Part shown: positions 36,040 through 45,300 of the stretch, piece by piece
Position numbering within the stretch: position 1 is the first letter of the stretch
Layout of the letters: every line of letters starts with the position of its first letter
Source of the DNA: Rhodanobacter sp. B04
GTDB taxonomy: Bacteria; Pseudomonadota; Gammaproteobacteria; Xanthomonadales; Rhodanobacteraceae
NCBI RefSeq assembly: GCF_002001125.1
Contig: NZ_MUNV01000009.1
Span: 62,001 to 126,000 of the forward strand
Length of the DNA: 64,000 nt
Reading direction: 5' to 3'
The notes under the pieces: model-generated
The model's input: the letters and a program-made list of their open reading frames with translations, nothing else
The model's database searches: none
Told to the model about the DNA's origin: nothing
Made by a program: the position numbers and the translations under genes

Positions 36040-36879
36040 CTACACCGGCGACATCCACATCGACGATTCGGGACGGAACGGCCGCGGACTGATGCCGAGC
36101 AAACGCTGCAACTCGTCGTTGTCGGCGACCAGATCGGCGTCCAGCCGGTTCAGTGGCCCGCGCAGCGGCGGCACGGCATGCTGCCCAAGCCGCAGCAGCC
36201 ATGCCGGCAGCGGCAGCGGCACGGTGGCTCGCGGCAAGCTTTGGCGCACGCGCGCAAACATGGCGGCGGCCGGCAGCCGTTCGCCACCGCCGATCGACAC
36301 GATGCGACCGGCGGCAGCCGGACACTCGAGTGCGGCCAGCACGGCCTGCGCAATATCGTCGGCATGCACCGGCTGGCGCAGGCCGCTGCCGGCCGGCAAC
36401 GGGAACAGTCGCAGCCGCATGGCACGCCGCGCGATCGGCGTCAGGCTCTTGTCCAGCCCGGCGCCATAGATCAGGGTTGGCCGCAGTACGGTCCAGGCGC
36501 AGCCGTGACGGGCACAGGCCGTAGCCAGCGCCACCTCGCCATCACGCAGCTGGCGCGCGACCTCGCGCTCGGCCGGCACGCTGGAATCACGCTTGGTCTC
36601 GGCGCTCATCGAGCTGGTGGCAACCACCCGTGGCGCATCGTGCAGCGGGGCCTGCGCCAGCCATTCGGCCAGCGCCCACAGCGGCCCGAAACTGATGATC
36701 GCCGACAACGGCGGCAGCTCCGGCACGGCATCGGGCAGCGCACCGTGCAGCCAGTCCACGCCCGCCTGCAGCGGTCGTGGATGGCGACTGAGCGCCAGCA
36801 CATGCTCGCCGCTGGCTCGCAGCCGCGGCAACAGGAAATGACCGATCTGGCTGCTGCCACCAAGAACCAGTACCGTCAT
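36040..36879 (-). CDS. NAD(P)-dependent epimerase/SDR-family protein
   Basis: A 279-residue Rossmann-fold protein of the atypical/extended SDR group. It has the N-terminal dinucleotide motif VLGGSSQIG, VVATSSMSAE, and ARHGCAWTVLRPTLIYGAG followed by PLPAGSGLRQPVHADDIAQAV. The catalytic Tyr-x3-Lys is not in a standard position, so it may be a binding protein or NmrA-like regulator rather than an epimerase. It starts 7 nt after the TPR membrane protein gene ends and lies between it and mrcB. Confidence 0.8.
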   Translation of the reverse strand: MTVLVLGGSSQIGHFLLPRLRASGEHVLALSRHPRPLQAGVDWLHGALPDAVPELPPLSAIISFGPLWALAEWLAQAPLHDAPRVVATSSMSAETKRDSSVPAEREVARQLRDGEVALATACARHGCAWTVLRPTLIYGAGLDKSLTPIARRAMRLRLFPLPAGSGLRQPVHADDIAQAVLAALECPAAAGRIVSIGGGERLPAAAMFARVRQSLPRATVPLPLPAWLLRLGQHAVPPLRGPLNRLDADLVADNDELQRLLGISPRPFRPESSMWMSPV

Positions 36880-36886
36880 TCCGCGC

Positions 36887-38587
36887 TCACTGGCTGGCCT
36901 GCAGGCGCGCGCTCAGGTCCAGCACGCGCGGGTGGCTCGGCGCCAGCTTGCGGGCCCGTTCAAGCGACTGCGCCGCGCCCACACGATCGCCGTTCGACAG
37001 CTGCTGTTCGGCCTGATCCAGCCACGCCGACGCCAGCCGGTTGCTGAGCGCGCCTTGCGCCGCATCGCCCGGCGCCAGATCGGCGAGGTTCGCCAGCATG
37101 TCGTTGGCCTGCCCCAGCCTGCCATTGGCGAGATCCTGGTTGAACTGTTGCTCGACCTGGCCCGGCAGCCCCTGCAGGCCCTGCATGGCGGCGGCATTGT
37201 TGCCGTCGATCGCCAAGGCGCTGCGATACAGGTCATAGGCGCTGTCGCCGGGCGGCATCATGATGTTGCCGCTGCGAGTCGCCACTTGGGCGCGCTGCAC
37301 CAGCCGCGCCACCTGGGCGCTCTGCTGGGGCGACAACGGTGCCGGTGCAGGAGCCGCGACGTTGTCGTCATCCGGCGACGCCGTGGCAGCCGGTGCCTGC
37401 GCGGCACTGGCCAGTCGCGCCCGCGCCGCCGCGAGATCGGCCGATTTCGGTGCCAGTGCAGCTGCCTGGTCAAGCAATTTGCCGGCCTGGACTGTGTCAC
37501 CGGCATCGATCGCTGCGTTCGCCTGCACAGTCAGTGCCTCCGCCACGTCGCCGAGACCGCGCCTGGCCTGCACGTTGTCAGGATCCAGCGCCAGTGCAGC
37601 CTGGAAATGGGTCAGCGCGGTATCCTCGCCGGCACCACCGATGCGGCCTGCGCGCAACGCATCCTGGCCCTGCTTGAGCGCTGCATCCAGCGCCGTGTTG
37701 TCCTGCTGGCGCACCTGTGACTGCAGCGCACGCAACGCCGGCAGCGCGCCATTGTTCGGCTGCAGTTCGGCGAGCTGTTCGATGCTGGCGTTCGCTGTCG
37801 TGCTGTCATTCGCATCGAATGCCTTGCGCGCGCGCACTGCCAGTGCATCACCGACCTGGTCCAGCCCGTGCGACGCCACGGCATTGCCGTGATCGGCCTG
37901 CAGTATCTGCCGGTACAGAGCCCCGGCGCCCTGGGGGCCATCCAACTGGCCGGCAGCGAGTGCCTGCTGAGCGCGATCCACCAGATCCACGGTATGCACC
38001 TGCGCCGCACGCGCACTGCTGATCGACTGGTCGAGCCGGTCGATGTCGCTGCCGCCGCCGAGCAACTCGCGCGCCACCGCCGCCTGCTGTGCAGCCTGAC
38101 CAAGCTGGCCGGCCTGCAGCGCGGCATCGGCCTGGGACAATTCGGCCTGACCCACCTGGCGCAGGCCATCGCGGGCACGATCGTTGTCCGGCGCCAGCGC
38201 CAATGCAGCCTGGAACAGCTCGCGCGCACTGGTGCCGTCCTGGCCGTCCAGATGGCCAGCCTGCAAGGCCTGCTGCGCCTGTCCCAGCACGTTGTTGAAA
38301 TCGGTGCGCGGCAGCATGCCGCGCAGGCGGTTCTGGTTGAACCACAGCGCCGCGGCCAGGGCGATCACCAGCAACAGCAGAAACGGCACCAGCCAGCCGC
38401 GCCGACCGGCGCGACCCGACGCTGGCGACGTCGTCCGTTCACGCGGGCGGCGCGGTTCGATCCTGACTTGCGGCAAACCATCGCCTGCGCTTACGCGCGG
38501 CGACTCGTCGAGGTGATCGAGATCACCCAGGGTAGGTTCGGTGCGACCGTGTGAATTCGCTTCGTGCTGGTCTCGGCGTCCGCTCAT
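36887..38587 (-). CDS. TPR-repeat single-pass membrane protein
   Basis: A 566-residue protein from ATG 38587 (the frame upstream begins with TTG only). A polar N-terminus of about 70 residues rich in Arg and Gly is followed by one membrane helix (GWLVPFLLLLVIALAAALW, about 70-90) and about 470 residues of alpha-helical repeats with the pattern QALQAGHLD / A-x-LALAPDN-x-x-A, that is degenerate TPR units about 35 residues long, rich in Ala and Gln. It would put a helical scaffold in the periplasm. The neighbours (SDR protein, PBP1b, LpoP-like) suggest an envelope role. No function is known. Confidence 0.75.
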   Translation of the reverse strand: MSGRRDQHEANSHGRTEPTLGDLDHLDESPRVSAGDGLPQVRIEPRRPRERTTSPASGRAGRRGWLVPFLLLLVIALAAALWFNQNRLRGMLPRTDFNNVLGQAQQALQAGHLDGQDGTSARELFQAALALAPDNDRARDGLRQVGQAELSQADAALQAGQLGQAAQQAAVARELLGGGSDIDRLDQSISSARAAQVHTVDLVDRAQQALAAGQLDGPQGAGALYRQILQADHGNAVASHGLDQVGDALAVRARKAFDANDSTTANASIEQLAELQPNNGALPALRALQSQVRQQDNTALDAALKQGQDALRAGRIGGAGEDTALTHFQAALALDPDNVQARRGLGDVAEALTVQANAAIDAGDTVQAGKLLDQAAALAPKSADLAAARARLASAAQAPAATASPDDDNVAAPAPAPLSPQQSAQVARLVQRAQVATRSGNIMMPPGDSAYDLYRSALAIDGNNAAAMQGLQGLPGQVEQQFNQDLANGRLGQANDMLANLADLAPGDAAQGALSNRLASAWLDQAEQQLSNGDRVGAAQSLERARKLAPSHPRVLDLSARLQASQ

Positions 38588-38725
38588 GTTCCATGTCTGT
38601 GCAAGCAACGGATGCAGCTTAGCATCGGGCCCCCGGCGCGCTTCGCGCCGCTCGAACCGGCGTTCAGCTTGCGGCGGACCCGTGGCGAGGCTACCGGACC
38701 TGAGACTCGCGGGGATGCCGGGAGT

Positions 38726-40852
38726 TCAGCCCGCACCCACACGCCGCACATCGACCACATTGGGCAGCGCCTGCAGCTTGCCGAGCAGGGTCGACAACTG
38801 GTCGAAGTCGCGCACACGCAGGGTGAAGCGCATCTCCACCTCGCCGGTATTCGCGATCAGCCGGCTGGACGAGGCGATGATGTGGGCACCGGCATTGCTG
38901 ATGAGACCGGTGACATCCTTCTGCAGACCCTTGCGATCGTAGCCGCGCAACTCCACGTCCACCTCGTAGGCCTTCGCCGCGACACGTCCCCAGCTGACCT
39001 CGATCACCCGGTCCGGATCGCGCCGTGCCAGCCGCGCCAGGCTGCCGCAATCGGCGCGATGCACCGACACGCCGCGGCCCTTGGTGATGAAGCCGCGTAC
39101 GGCATCTCCCGGCAACGGCTGGCAGCAGCGCGCCAGCGTGGTCAGCAGGTTGCCGATGCCCTCGATGCTGAGCGCGCCGTGCTCGGGCGTGCTCAGCCGT
39201 GCCGTAACCGGCGTTGTCGCCGGCACCGGCTCGACCGGCTGCGCAGCCTCCTGCAGCACGCGGGCGATCTGGCCGGGCGTGATCTCGCCCAGCGCCAACG
39301 CAATCAGCAATTCGTCGTGGTTCTTCAGGTGGAAATGCGCAGGCAGCTTCGCGACATCCGCCGTCGACAGCGCCAGGCGTTTCAGCTCGCGCTCGAACAT
39401 GCCGCGGCCGACCGCGAGGTTGGTGTCGTGGGCGATCCGGTGGAACCACGCGCGCACCTTGTCCTTCGCGCGGGACGTGTTGAGGTAACCGTGATGCGGC
39501 GACAGCCAGTCGCGGCTGGGATCGGCCACCTTGGCGGTGAGGATCTCCACGCGATCGCCGCTCTGCGGCTGGAATGTCAGCGGCACGATGCGGCCGTTGA
39601 CCTTGGCGCCACGACAGCGATGGCCGACCTCGGTATGCACCAGATAGGCAAAGTCCAGCACGGTGGCGCCGCGCGCGAGATCGAACACCTCGCCCTTGGG
39701 CGTCAGCAGGTAGACGCGGTCTTCGAGCAGCTCGGTATGCAGGTCGGCGGCCAGCGCGCTGTCGTCGTCTCCGCGCGGCTCCAGCAGCTTGCGCATCCAG
39801 GCGATCTTCGCCTCGAACTCGGCATCGGCGCTGCCGCCTTCCTTGTAGCGCCAGTGCGCGGCCACGCCCAGTTCGTTCGCGCGATGCATCTCGTGGGTGC
39901 GGATCTGCACCTCCAACGTACGTCCAGCCGGACCCAGCACGGCAGTGTGCAGCGACTGATAGCCGTTGCTCTTGGGCCGTGCGATGTAGTCGTCGAACTC
40001 GCCCGGCAAGTGTGGCCAGCGCGCATGCACCACGCCCAGCGCGGCATAGCAGTCGGTGACGTTGTCGACCAGCACGCGCACCGCGCGGATGTCGTACAGG
40101 TCGGAGAACTCCAGCGCCTTGCGCTGCATCTTCTTCCAGATCGAGTAGATGTGTTTCGGCCGCCCGGCCAGGTCGGCACGGATGCCGGCCACGGTCAGCG
40201 CCTGCTGCAATTCGGCCAGCGAGTCACGAATGAAGCCTTCGCGATCGGCGCGGCGCTCGTCCAGCAGCTTGGCAATGCGCTGATAGGTCTCCGGCTGCAG
40301 GAAGCGGAAGGCCAGATCCTCCAACTCCCATTTCAATTGCCAGATACCCAACCGGTTCGCCAGCGGCGCATGGATGTCGCGGGTCAGCCGCGCCAGTGCC
40401 TCACGCTGTTCCGCCGGCAGCGCGGCCGCCGCGCGCATCCGTGCCAGCTGGCGCGCCAGCAGCACGAATACCACGCGCAGATCGCGCACGATCGCCAGCA
40501 GCAGCCGGCGCAAGCCTTCGGAACCGCCTTCGGGGGCACGCTGCGCATGCAGCGCCCACACCTGCTCGGCGGCCTGCTGGCCACCGACCAGTCGCTGCAG
40601 CTCGGCCGGCAATCCGGCTGCCCGTGCAGCCCACAGCGCCGGATCCACCCGCGCCAGCTCGAACCACAGTGCCGCCGCCTGGGTCTGTGCGTCGCAACCG
40701 AGCATGCCCAGCAGATCCAGCACATCGCAGCATTCGGCATCGGGCACCGGGTGCTGGCCGCACGCCTGCAGCGCCTCGGCCAGCGCGGGCGGCAAGCTGC
40801 TGGCGCGGTCGCGCCATTGCTGCAGGCTTGGAGATTTATCGGCTCGGGCCAT
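38726..40852 (-). CDS. relA: GTP pyrophosphokinase RelA
   Basis: Ribosome-linked (p)ppGpp synthetase of the stringent response. The 708 residues show an N-terminal pseudo-hydrolase domain in which the HDxxED metal site is not seen (monofunctional RelA type), a synthetase domain (EFSDLYDIRAVRVLVDN; RPKSNGYQSLHTAV; LEVQIRTHEMHRANELGVAAHW, split in the sequence), TGS (VYLLTPKGEVFDLARGATV), and a C-terminal ACT domain. Start ATG 40852. It is the first gene of a minus-strand run, but about 140 nt separate it from the TPR gene. Confidence 0.96.
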   Translation of the reverse strand: MARADKSPSLQQWRDRASSLPPALAEALQACGQHPVPDAECCDVLDLLGMLGCDAQTQAAALWFELARVDPALWAARAAGLPAELQRLVGGQQAAEQVWALHAQRAPEGGSEGLRRLLLAIVRDLRVVFVLLARQLARMRAAAALPAEQREALARLTRDIHAPLANRLGIWQLKWELEDLAFRFLQPETYQRIAKLLDERRADREGFIRDSLAELQQALTVAGIRADLAGRPKHIYSIWKKMQRKALEFSDLYDIRAVRVLVDNVTDCYAALGVVHARWPHLPGEFDDYIARPKSNGYQSLHTAVLGPAGRTLEVQIRTHEMHRANELGVAAHWRYKEGGSADAEFEAKIAWMRKLLEPRGDDDSALAADLHTELLEDRVYLLTPKGEVFDLARGATVLDFAYLVHTEVGHRCRGAKVNGRIVPLTFQPQSGDRVEILTAKVADPSRDWLSPHHGYLNTSRAKDKVRAWFHRIAHDTNLAVGRGMFERELKRLALSTADVAKLPAHFHLKNHDELLIALALGEITPGQIARVLQEAAQPVEPVPATTPVTARLSTPEHGALSIEGIGNLLTTLARCCQPLPGDAVRGFITKGRGVSVHRADCGSLARLARRDPDRVIEVSWGRVAAKAYEVDVELRGYDRKGLQKDVTGLISNAGAHIIASSSRLIANTGEVEMRFTLRVRDFDQLSTLLGKLQALPNVVDVRRVGAG

Positions 40853-41021
40853 GGGAAAAAGTACCTGCTGTCGGCTGTCATAGTAGCCGCAGCCGGACGG
40901 TACCCATCACACCCTGCATCTCATGAAACGGCCGCAGCAGACACAAGGCTTGGCCTGATGGTGCTTACCGCGCAGAATTGCCCTCATGTTCCGCGGTCCA
41001 ACACAGCCAGAGGATGCATCC

Positions 41022-41501
41022 ATGCCGATTCGCCCACGCCACCTGATCCTGCCCTTGCTGCTTGCACTCCCATTCTGCTGCATCTCGATACACGCCCAGC
41101 AGGCCAATGACCTTCAGCAACGCATGAGCAGCGACGAATTCAAGGCTGCCGGACTCGACAAGCTCTCGCCACAGGAATTGGCCAACCTCGATAACTGGCT
41201 GAACTCGCATGGCAAGGTCACGACCAAGGTCGTCGACTCCAGTGGCAACCCGGTGTTCTATACGGCCAAGTCCGAGCGCAGCAAGATCAACGCACACATC
41301 GTGGGGCACTTCGCCGGCTGGCATGGCCATGACCAGTTCACGCTAGACAACGGCCAGATATGGAAACAGGTAGGGTCGGACGCCCCTTCCTGCGCGAACT
41401 CGGACAATCCGGCCGCCAAGGTCAAGCCATCGATCATGGGCGATTGGCTCATGTATGTGGATGGCTGCAACGACAGTGTGCACGTCGAACGCGTGCGCTG
41501 A
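41022..41501 (+). CDS. Small secreted protein, paralogue A
   Basis: A 159-residue exported protein of unknown function. Signal peptide residues 1-25 (LPLLLALPFCCISIHA), then a helical segment SDEFKAAGLDKLSPQELANL, which the next gene repeats as ENDFHESGLDRLTPAELKHL. The rest has a beta-rich end with HIVGHFAGWHGHDQFTLDNG and two Cys (SCAN, DGCND). Start ATG 41022 with AGAGGA upstream; an ATG 12 codons earlier lacks a signal-like N-terminus. It diverges from relA. Confidence 0.8.
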   Translation: MPIRPRHLILPLLLALPFCCISIHAQQANDLQQRMSSDEFKAAGLDKLSPQELANLDNWLNSHGKVTTKVVDSSGNPVFYTAKSERSKINAHIVGHFAGWHGHDQFTLDNGQIWKQVGSDAPSCANSDNPAAKVKPSIMGDWLMYVDGCNDSVHVERVR

Positions 41502-41748
41502 ACGCACCAGCCAGGACAGGGCCCAGGGTCTTTGCCGACGCCGGGCAGATGCCGGCGCGGCGATCCCGAGTGCCTGCCCGAAGCCCCCGAAGGGCAGGAT
41601 CGTGATTCCAAATGCGCATTGAACTGTGAACGGTAGCTTCCTCACGGAACGGCGTTGTCATCGCCCTGGCGATGGCGATTGTGCGATACCGGTTTGCCAC
41701 GCAGAATCCGCCTCTTGTCCGCCACATCTCCGTTACGGGACCTTCGTC

Positions 41749-42294
41749 ATGACGACACGTTCGTGCCACTTGTTCCTGCCTCTTTTGTGCGCACTTGCTC
41801 TGCCATGCCTCTCGCTGCACGCCCAACAGGCAAGCACGCTGCAGCAGCATATGGGCGAAAACGATTTCCACGAGTCGGGGCTGGACCGGCTCACTCCGGC
41901 CGAACTGAAGCATCTGCAGCAATGGTTATCCGTCCACGCCGGCGAGTTGGCCGCAGCGGTGCCTGCTTCCGAGGCGGCCTCGGCCTCGGCCGCCGCCGGC
42001 AAGCCCGCGCGGAGCAGTGGCTGGTTCAGCCACCACGGCACATCGGCCAACAAGACCGAAGTGCCCGACGATACCGTGCTCAACCGCATCGCCGGCAGCT
42101 TCAAGGGTTGGGGCCCGCACACCACGTTCACCCTGCAGAATGGCCAGCAGTGGCGCGTAATCGACGACAGCGACCTGACCACGGGCAAGACGCTTGAAGA
42201 TCCCGAAGTGACCATCAAGCCCGGCCTGCTCGGCGGCTGGCTGCTCAAGGTCAAGGGCTACAACGCCAGCGCACGGGTCACTCCGGTCAACTGA
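41749..42294 (+). CDS. Small secreted protein, paralogue B
   Basis: A 181-residue exported protein, paralogue of the one just upstream (signal ending SLHAQQ in this gene, SIHAQQ in the other). After the shared DFHESGLDRLTPAELKHL segment it has a Ser/Ala-rich linker, then the shared domain IAGSFKGWGPHTTFTLQNGQ (against HFAGWHGHDQFTLDNGQ) and a C-terminal KPGLLGGWLLKVKGYN (against KPSIMGDWLMYVDGCN). The Cys pair of paralogue A is missing. The gap between the two genes is 247 nt. Function is unknown. Confidence 0.8.
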   Translation: MTTRSCHLFLPLLCALALPCLSLHAQQASTLQQHMGENDFHESGLDRLTPAELKHLQQWLSVHAGELAAAVPASEAASASAAAGKPARSSGWFSHHGTSANKTEVPDDTVLNRIAGSFKGWGPHTTFTLQNGQQWRVIDDSDLTTGKTLEDPEVTIKPGLLGGWLLKVKGYNASARVTPVN

Positions 42295-42303
42295 GCCGCA
42301 TCG

Positions 42304-45300
42304 TCAAGCTCGGACCAGCATGTCGAGCGCCTTTGCCAACCGCTTGGCCGACACCGGTTCGGCAGTCCTGAGTTCCTGCGCGAACAGCGAGACGCGCCAC
42401 TCCTCGATCAGCCAGCGCAGTTCGTCGAGAGCCGGCGTGCCGGCGGCGCGGTGCTGCAGGTACGCGCGCCAGTACGGCAGCACCTGCAGCATGCGTTGCT
42501 GGTCCTTTGCCGGATCCTGGCGCAGGCGCTCGCCACGCAGGCGCATCGCCTTCAGGTAGCGCGGATAGTGGGCAAGCCGTGCGGCAGGCAATGCACGCAG
42601 GAAGCCTGAGCTGAGCAGTGCGTCGAGCTGTTCACGCAGGTCGTCGTAGCTGGCGCGGGCGAAACCCATCAGCGGCGGCTGCAGCCAGGGCTTCAGCTCG
42701 GCCTGCGCCTCGATGATCGGCTCGGCCAGCTTCAACCGTTCCATGGCGGCGGCGAACAGCCCGTGTGAGGCCTGTGCGCGCAGGCTCTCGAATGCCCCAG
42801 CCGTGCGGACATCCAGATCGTGGCGTTCCAGCAGGTCGGCGAAACCGCCTTCGACCAGATCCTCGCGCAGGCCATCGACGCTGCCCAGCGGCGCGTATTT
42901 CAGCGATAGCGGATTGGCGATCGGCAGGCGGCGGCGCGCCTGCTTCATGTCGCTGGCCAGCGCGTTGCGCAGCAGCCGTATCACGCCTTGCGCATGCGCC
43001 ACCCGTGCCTCGTCGCGACGCTCGAACACACGCAGCGCCACCGTCTCGCCCAGGTCGACCAGTGCCGGGAACGCCAGCAGGCCGCCGTCGGAACGTACCT
43101 GCGCCGGGATTTCCTCGAAGTCCCAGCGGGCGACGTCCTCACGGGTCAGTTCGATGTCGGTCTTGCGCGAGAACGCTTCGCGCGCCTGTCCCTCCCACTG
43201 CCCGCGCAAGGCAGCAAGATCGCGCGAGGTGCCGAGCGTGCTGCCCTGCTCGTCATGCAGGCGATAACGCATCTGGAAATGTGCCGGAAGCTCGACCGCG
43301 GCGAATTCACCGGCAGCAATCTCGACACCCGTAGTTCGCTTGAGGAAACTCGCCAACGCTTTCGGCAACGTCTCGTCACGCGGCGTTTCGGCTTCGCCGA
43401 AGGCACGCGCGAAATCCGGCGCCGGCACGAAGTTGCGTCGCAGCGACTTGGGCAGGCCACGGATCAGCTCGGCCACCTTCTCGCCCAGCAGGCCCGGCAC
43501 CAGCCATTCGCAACGTGCCACCGGCAAGGCATTCAACATCGCCAGAGGCAGGTGCAGGGTGACGCCATCGGCCTCGTCGCCGGGCATGAAGCGGTATTCC
43601 AGGCGGTAACGTTGCGGGGGGATTTCCAGCGCCGCAGGAAACGCTTTCGTATCAAGCCCCGCACCACCTTGCATCACATCGTCGATCGACCAGCGCAGTG
43701 CCGCCTGCTCGGCCGGGCGCGCCTTGCGATACCAGGCATCCAGTGCGCGACCGCTGGCGATCTCCTGCGGCAGCTTGCCCTCGAAGAAGCGCACCCGTTC
43801 GTCCTCGTGGCGGATCAGACCTTCGCGACGCTGCTTCGCCTCGATGCCGCGGGCATCCTCCAAAACACGCTGGTTGGCGCGCACGAAGTCCGCACGACTG
43901 TCGATGTCGCCGCGGGCCAGTGCCTCGCGCAGGAAGATTTCATGCGCCAGCGCGGGGTCCTGCTGCTGGAACGTCACCGGCCGGCGTTCGACCAGGGTCA
44001 GGCCGAACAGGCTGACCTGCTCGTAGGCGATCACGCAGCCGCGTTTCTTCGACCAGTGCGCATCGCGGCATGACGCGCGCAACAGATGCGCCGCCTGCTG
44101 CTCGATCCACAGCGGTTCGATGCGCGCATTCATCATGCCCCACACCTTGCCGCCCACATCGAGGATCTGCGCGGCGAATACCCAGTTCGGCGGTACTTTC
44201 GCCAACGCCGAACCGGGGAACAGCTGGAACTTCCGCTCGCGCGTGCTCTGGTAGACGCCCTTCTCGTCCTTGCGGCCGACCTGGGTCGGCAGGCCGGCGA
44301 GCAGGGAGCGGTGGATGGATTCGAAAAGACGTGCAGTGTCTTTTTCATCAACAACCTGCTCTTCGCGTTCGCCTCCTCTTCCCTTTGGAGAGCGGATTGA
44401 GGTGAGGGGCCGGTGCTCGCGGGAACGCACAGGCGAAGCGCGCTTTTCCTTTCCGCTCTCTCGCGAGATTACCCCCGCATCCAGGCCCTCTCCCCGCAGG
44501 GGAGAAGGAGCAAGAGCATCCAGCTTCCACCCCAACTCCTGCACCACCAGCAGCAACTGCCGATGCAGCTCGCGCCATTCGCGCATGCGCATGAAGCTGA
44601 GGAAGTGCCGCGAGCACCAGTCGCGCAGCTTCGACTGGGTCATTTCCTCGTGCGCGTCGTGATAAGCCTTCCACAGGTTCAGCACGCCGACGAAGTCGGA
44701 CTTCGGGTCGGCGAAGGCGGCATGCGCGGCATCGGCCTGCTGGCGCGCGTCGGATGGACGCTCGCGCGGATCCTGGATACTCAGGAACGACACGATCGTC
44801 AGCAGTTCGCGCAACGAATGCAGCTTCTCGCCCTCGACCAGCATGCGCGCCAGTTGCACGTCGATCGGCAGCTTCGCCAGCGTGCGGCCGATCGCGGTGA
44901 GCTTGCGCGCGTCGTCGATCGCCGAGATTTCCGCGAGGCGCCGATAGCCGTCCGCCACCACGCGCGGATCAGGCGCCTCGATGAACGGAAACTCGTCCAC
45001 CTCGCCCAGTTGCAAGGCCAGCATGCGCAGGATCACGTTGGCCAGCGACGAGCGCAGCAACTCCGGATCGGTGAATGCGGCGCGGCTGGCGTAATCGGCC
45101 TCGTCGTACAGGCGGTAGCAGATGCCCGGGCCCACGCGACCGCAACGGCCCTTGCGTTGGTCGGCGGCGGCCTGCGATATGGGCTCCACGTGCAGCCGCT
45201 CGAGCTGGCTGCGCTGGCTGTAACGCTTGACCCGCGCGGTGCCGGTGTCGATCACGTAGCGGATGCGCGGCACCGTCAGCGAGGTTTCGGCCACGTTGGT

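Noticed and set aside
38564..41110. 848-codon frame on the plus strand opposite relA
   Set aside because: Shadow of relA; no signal, domain or start site.
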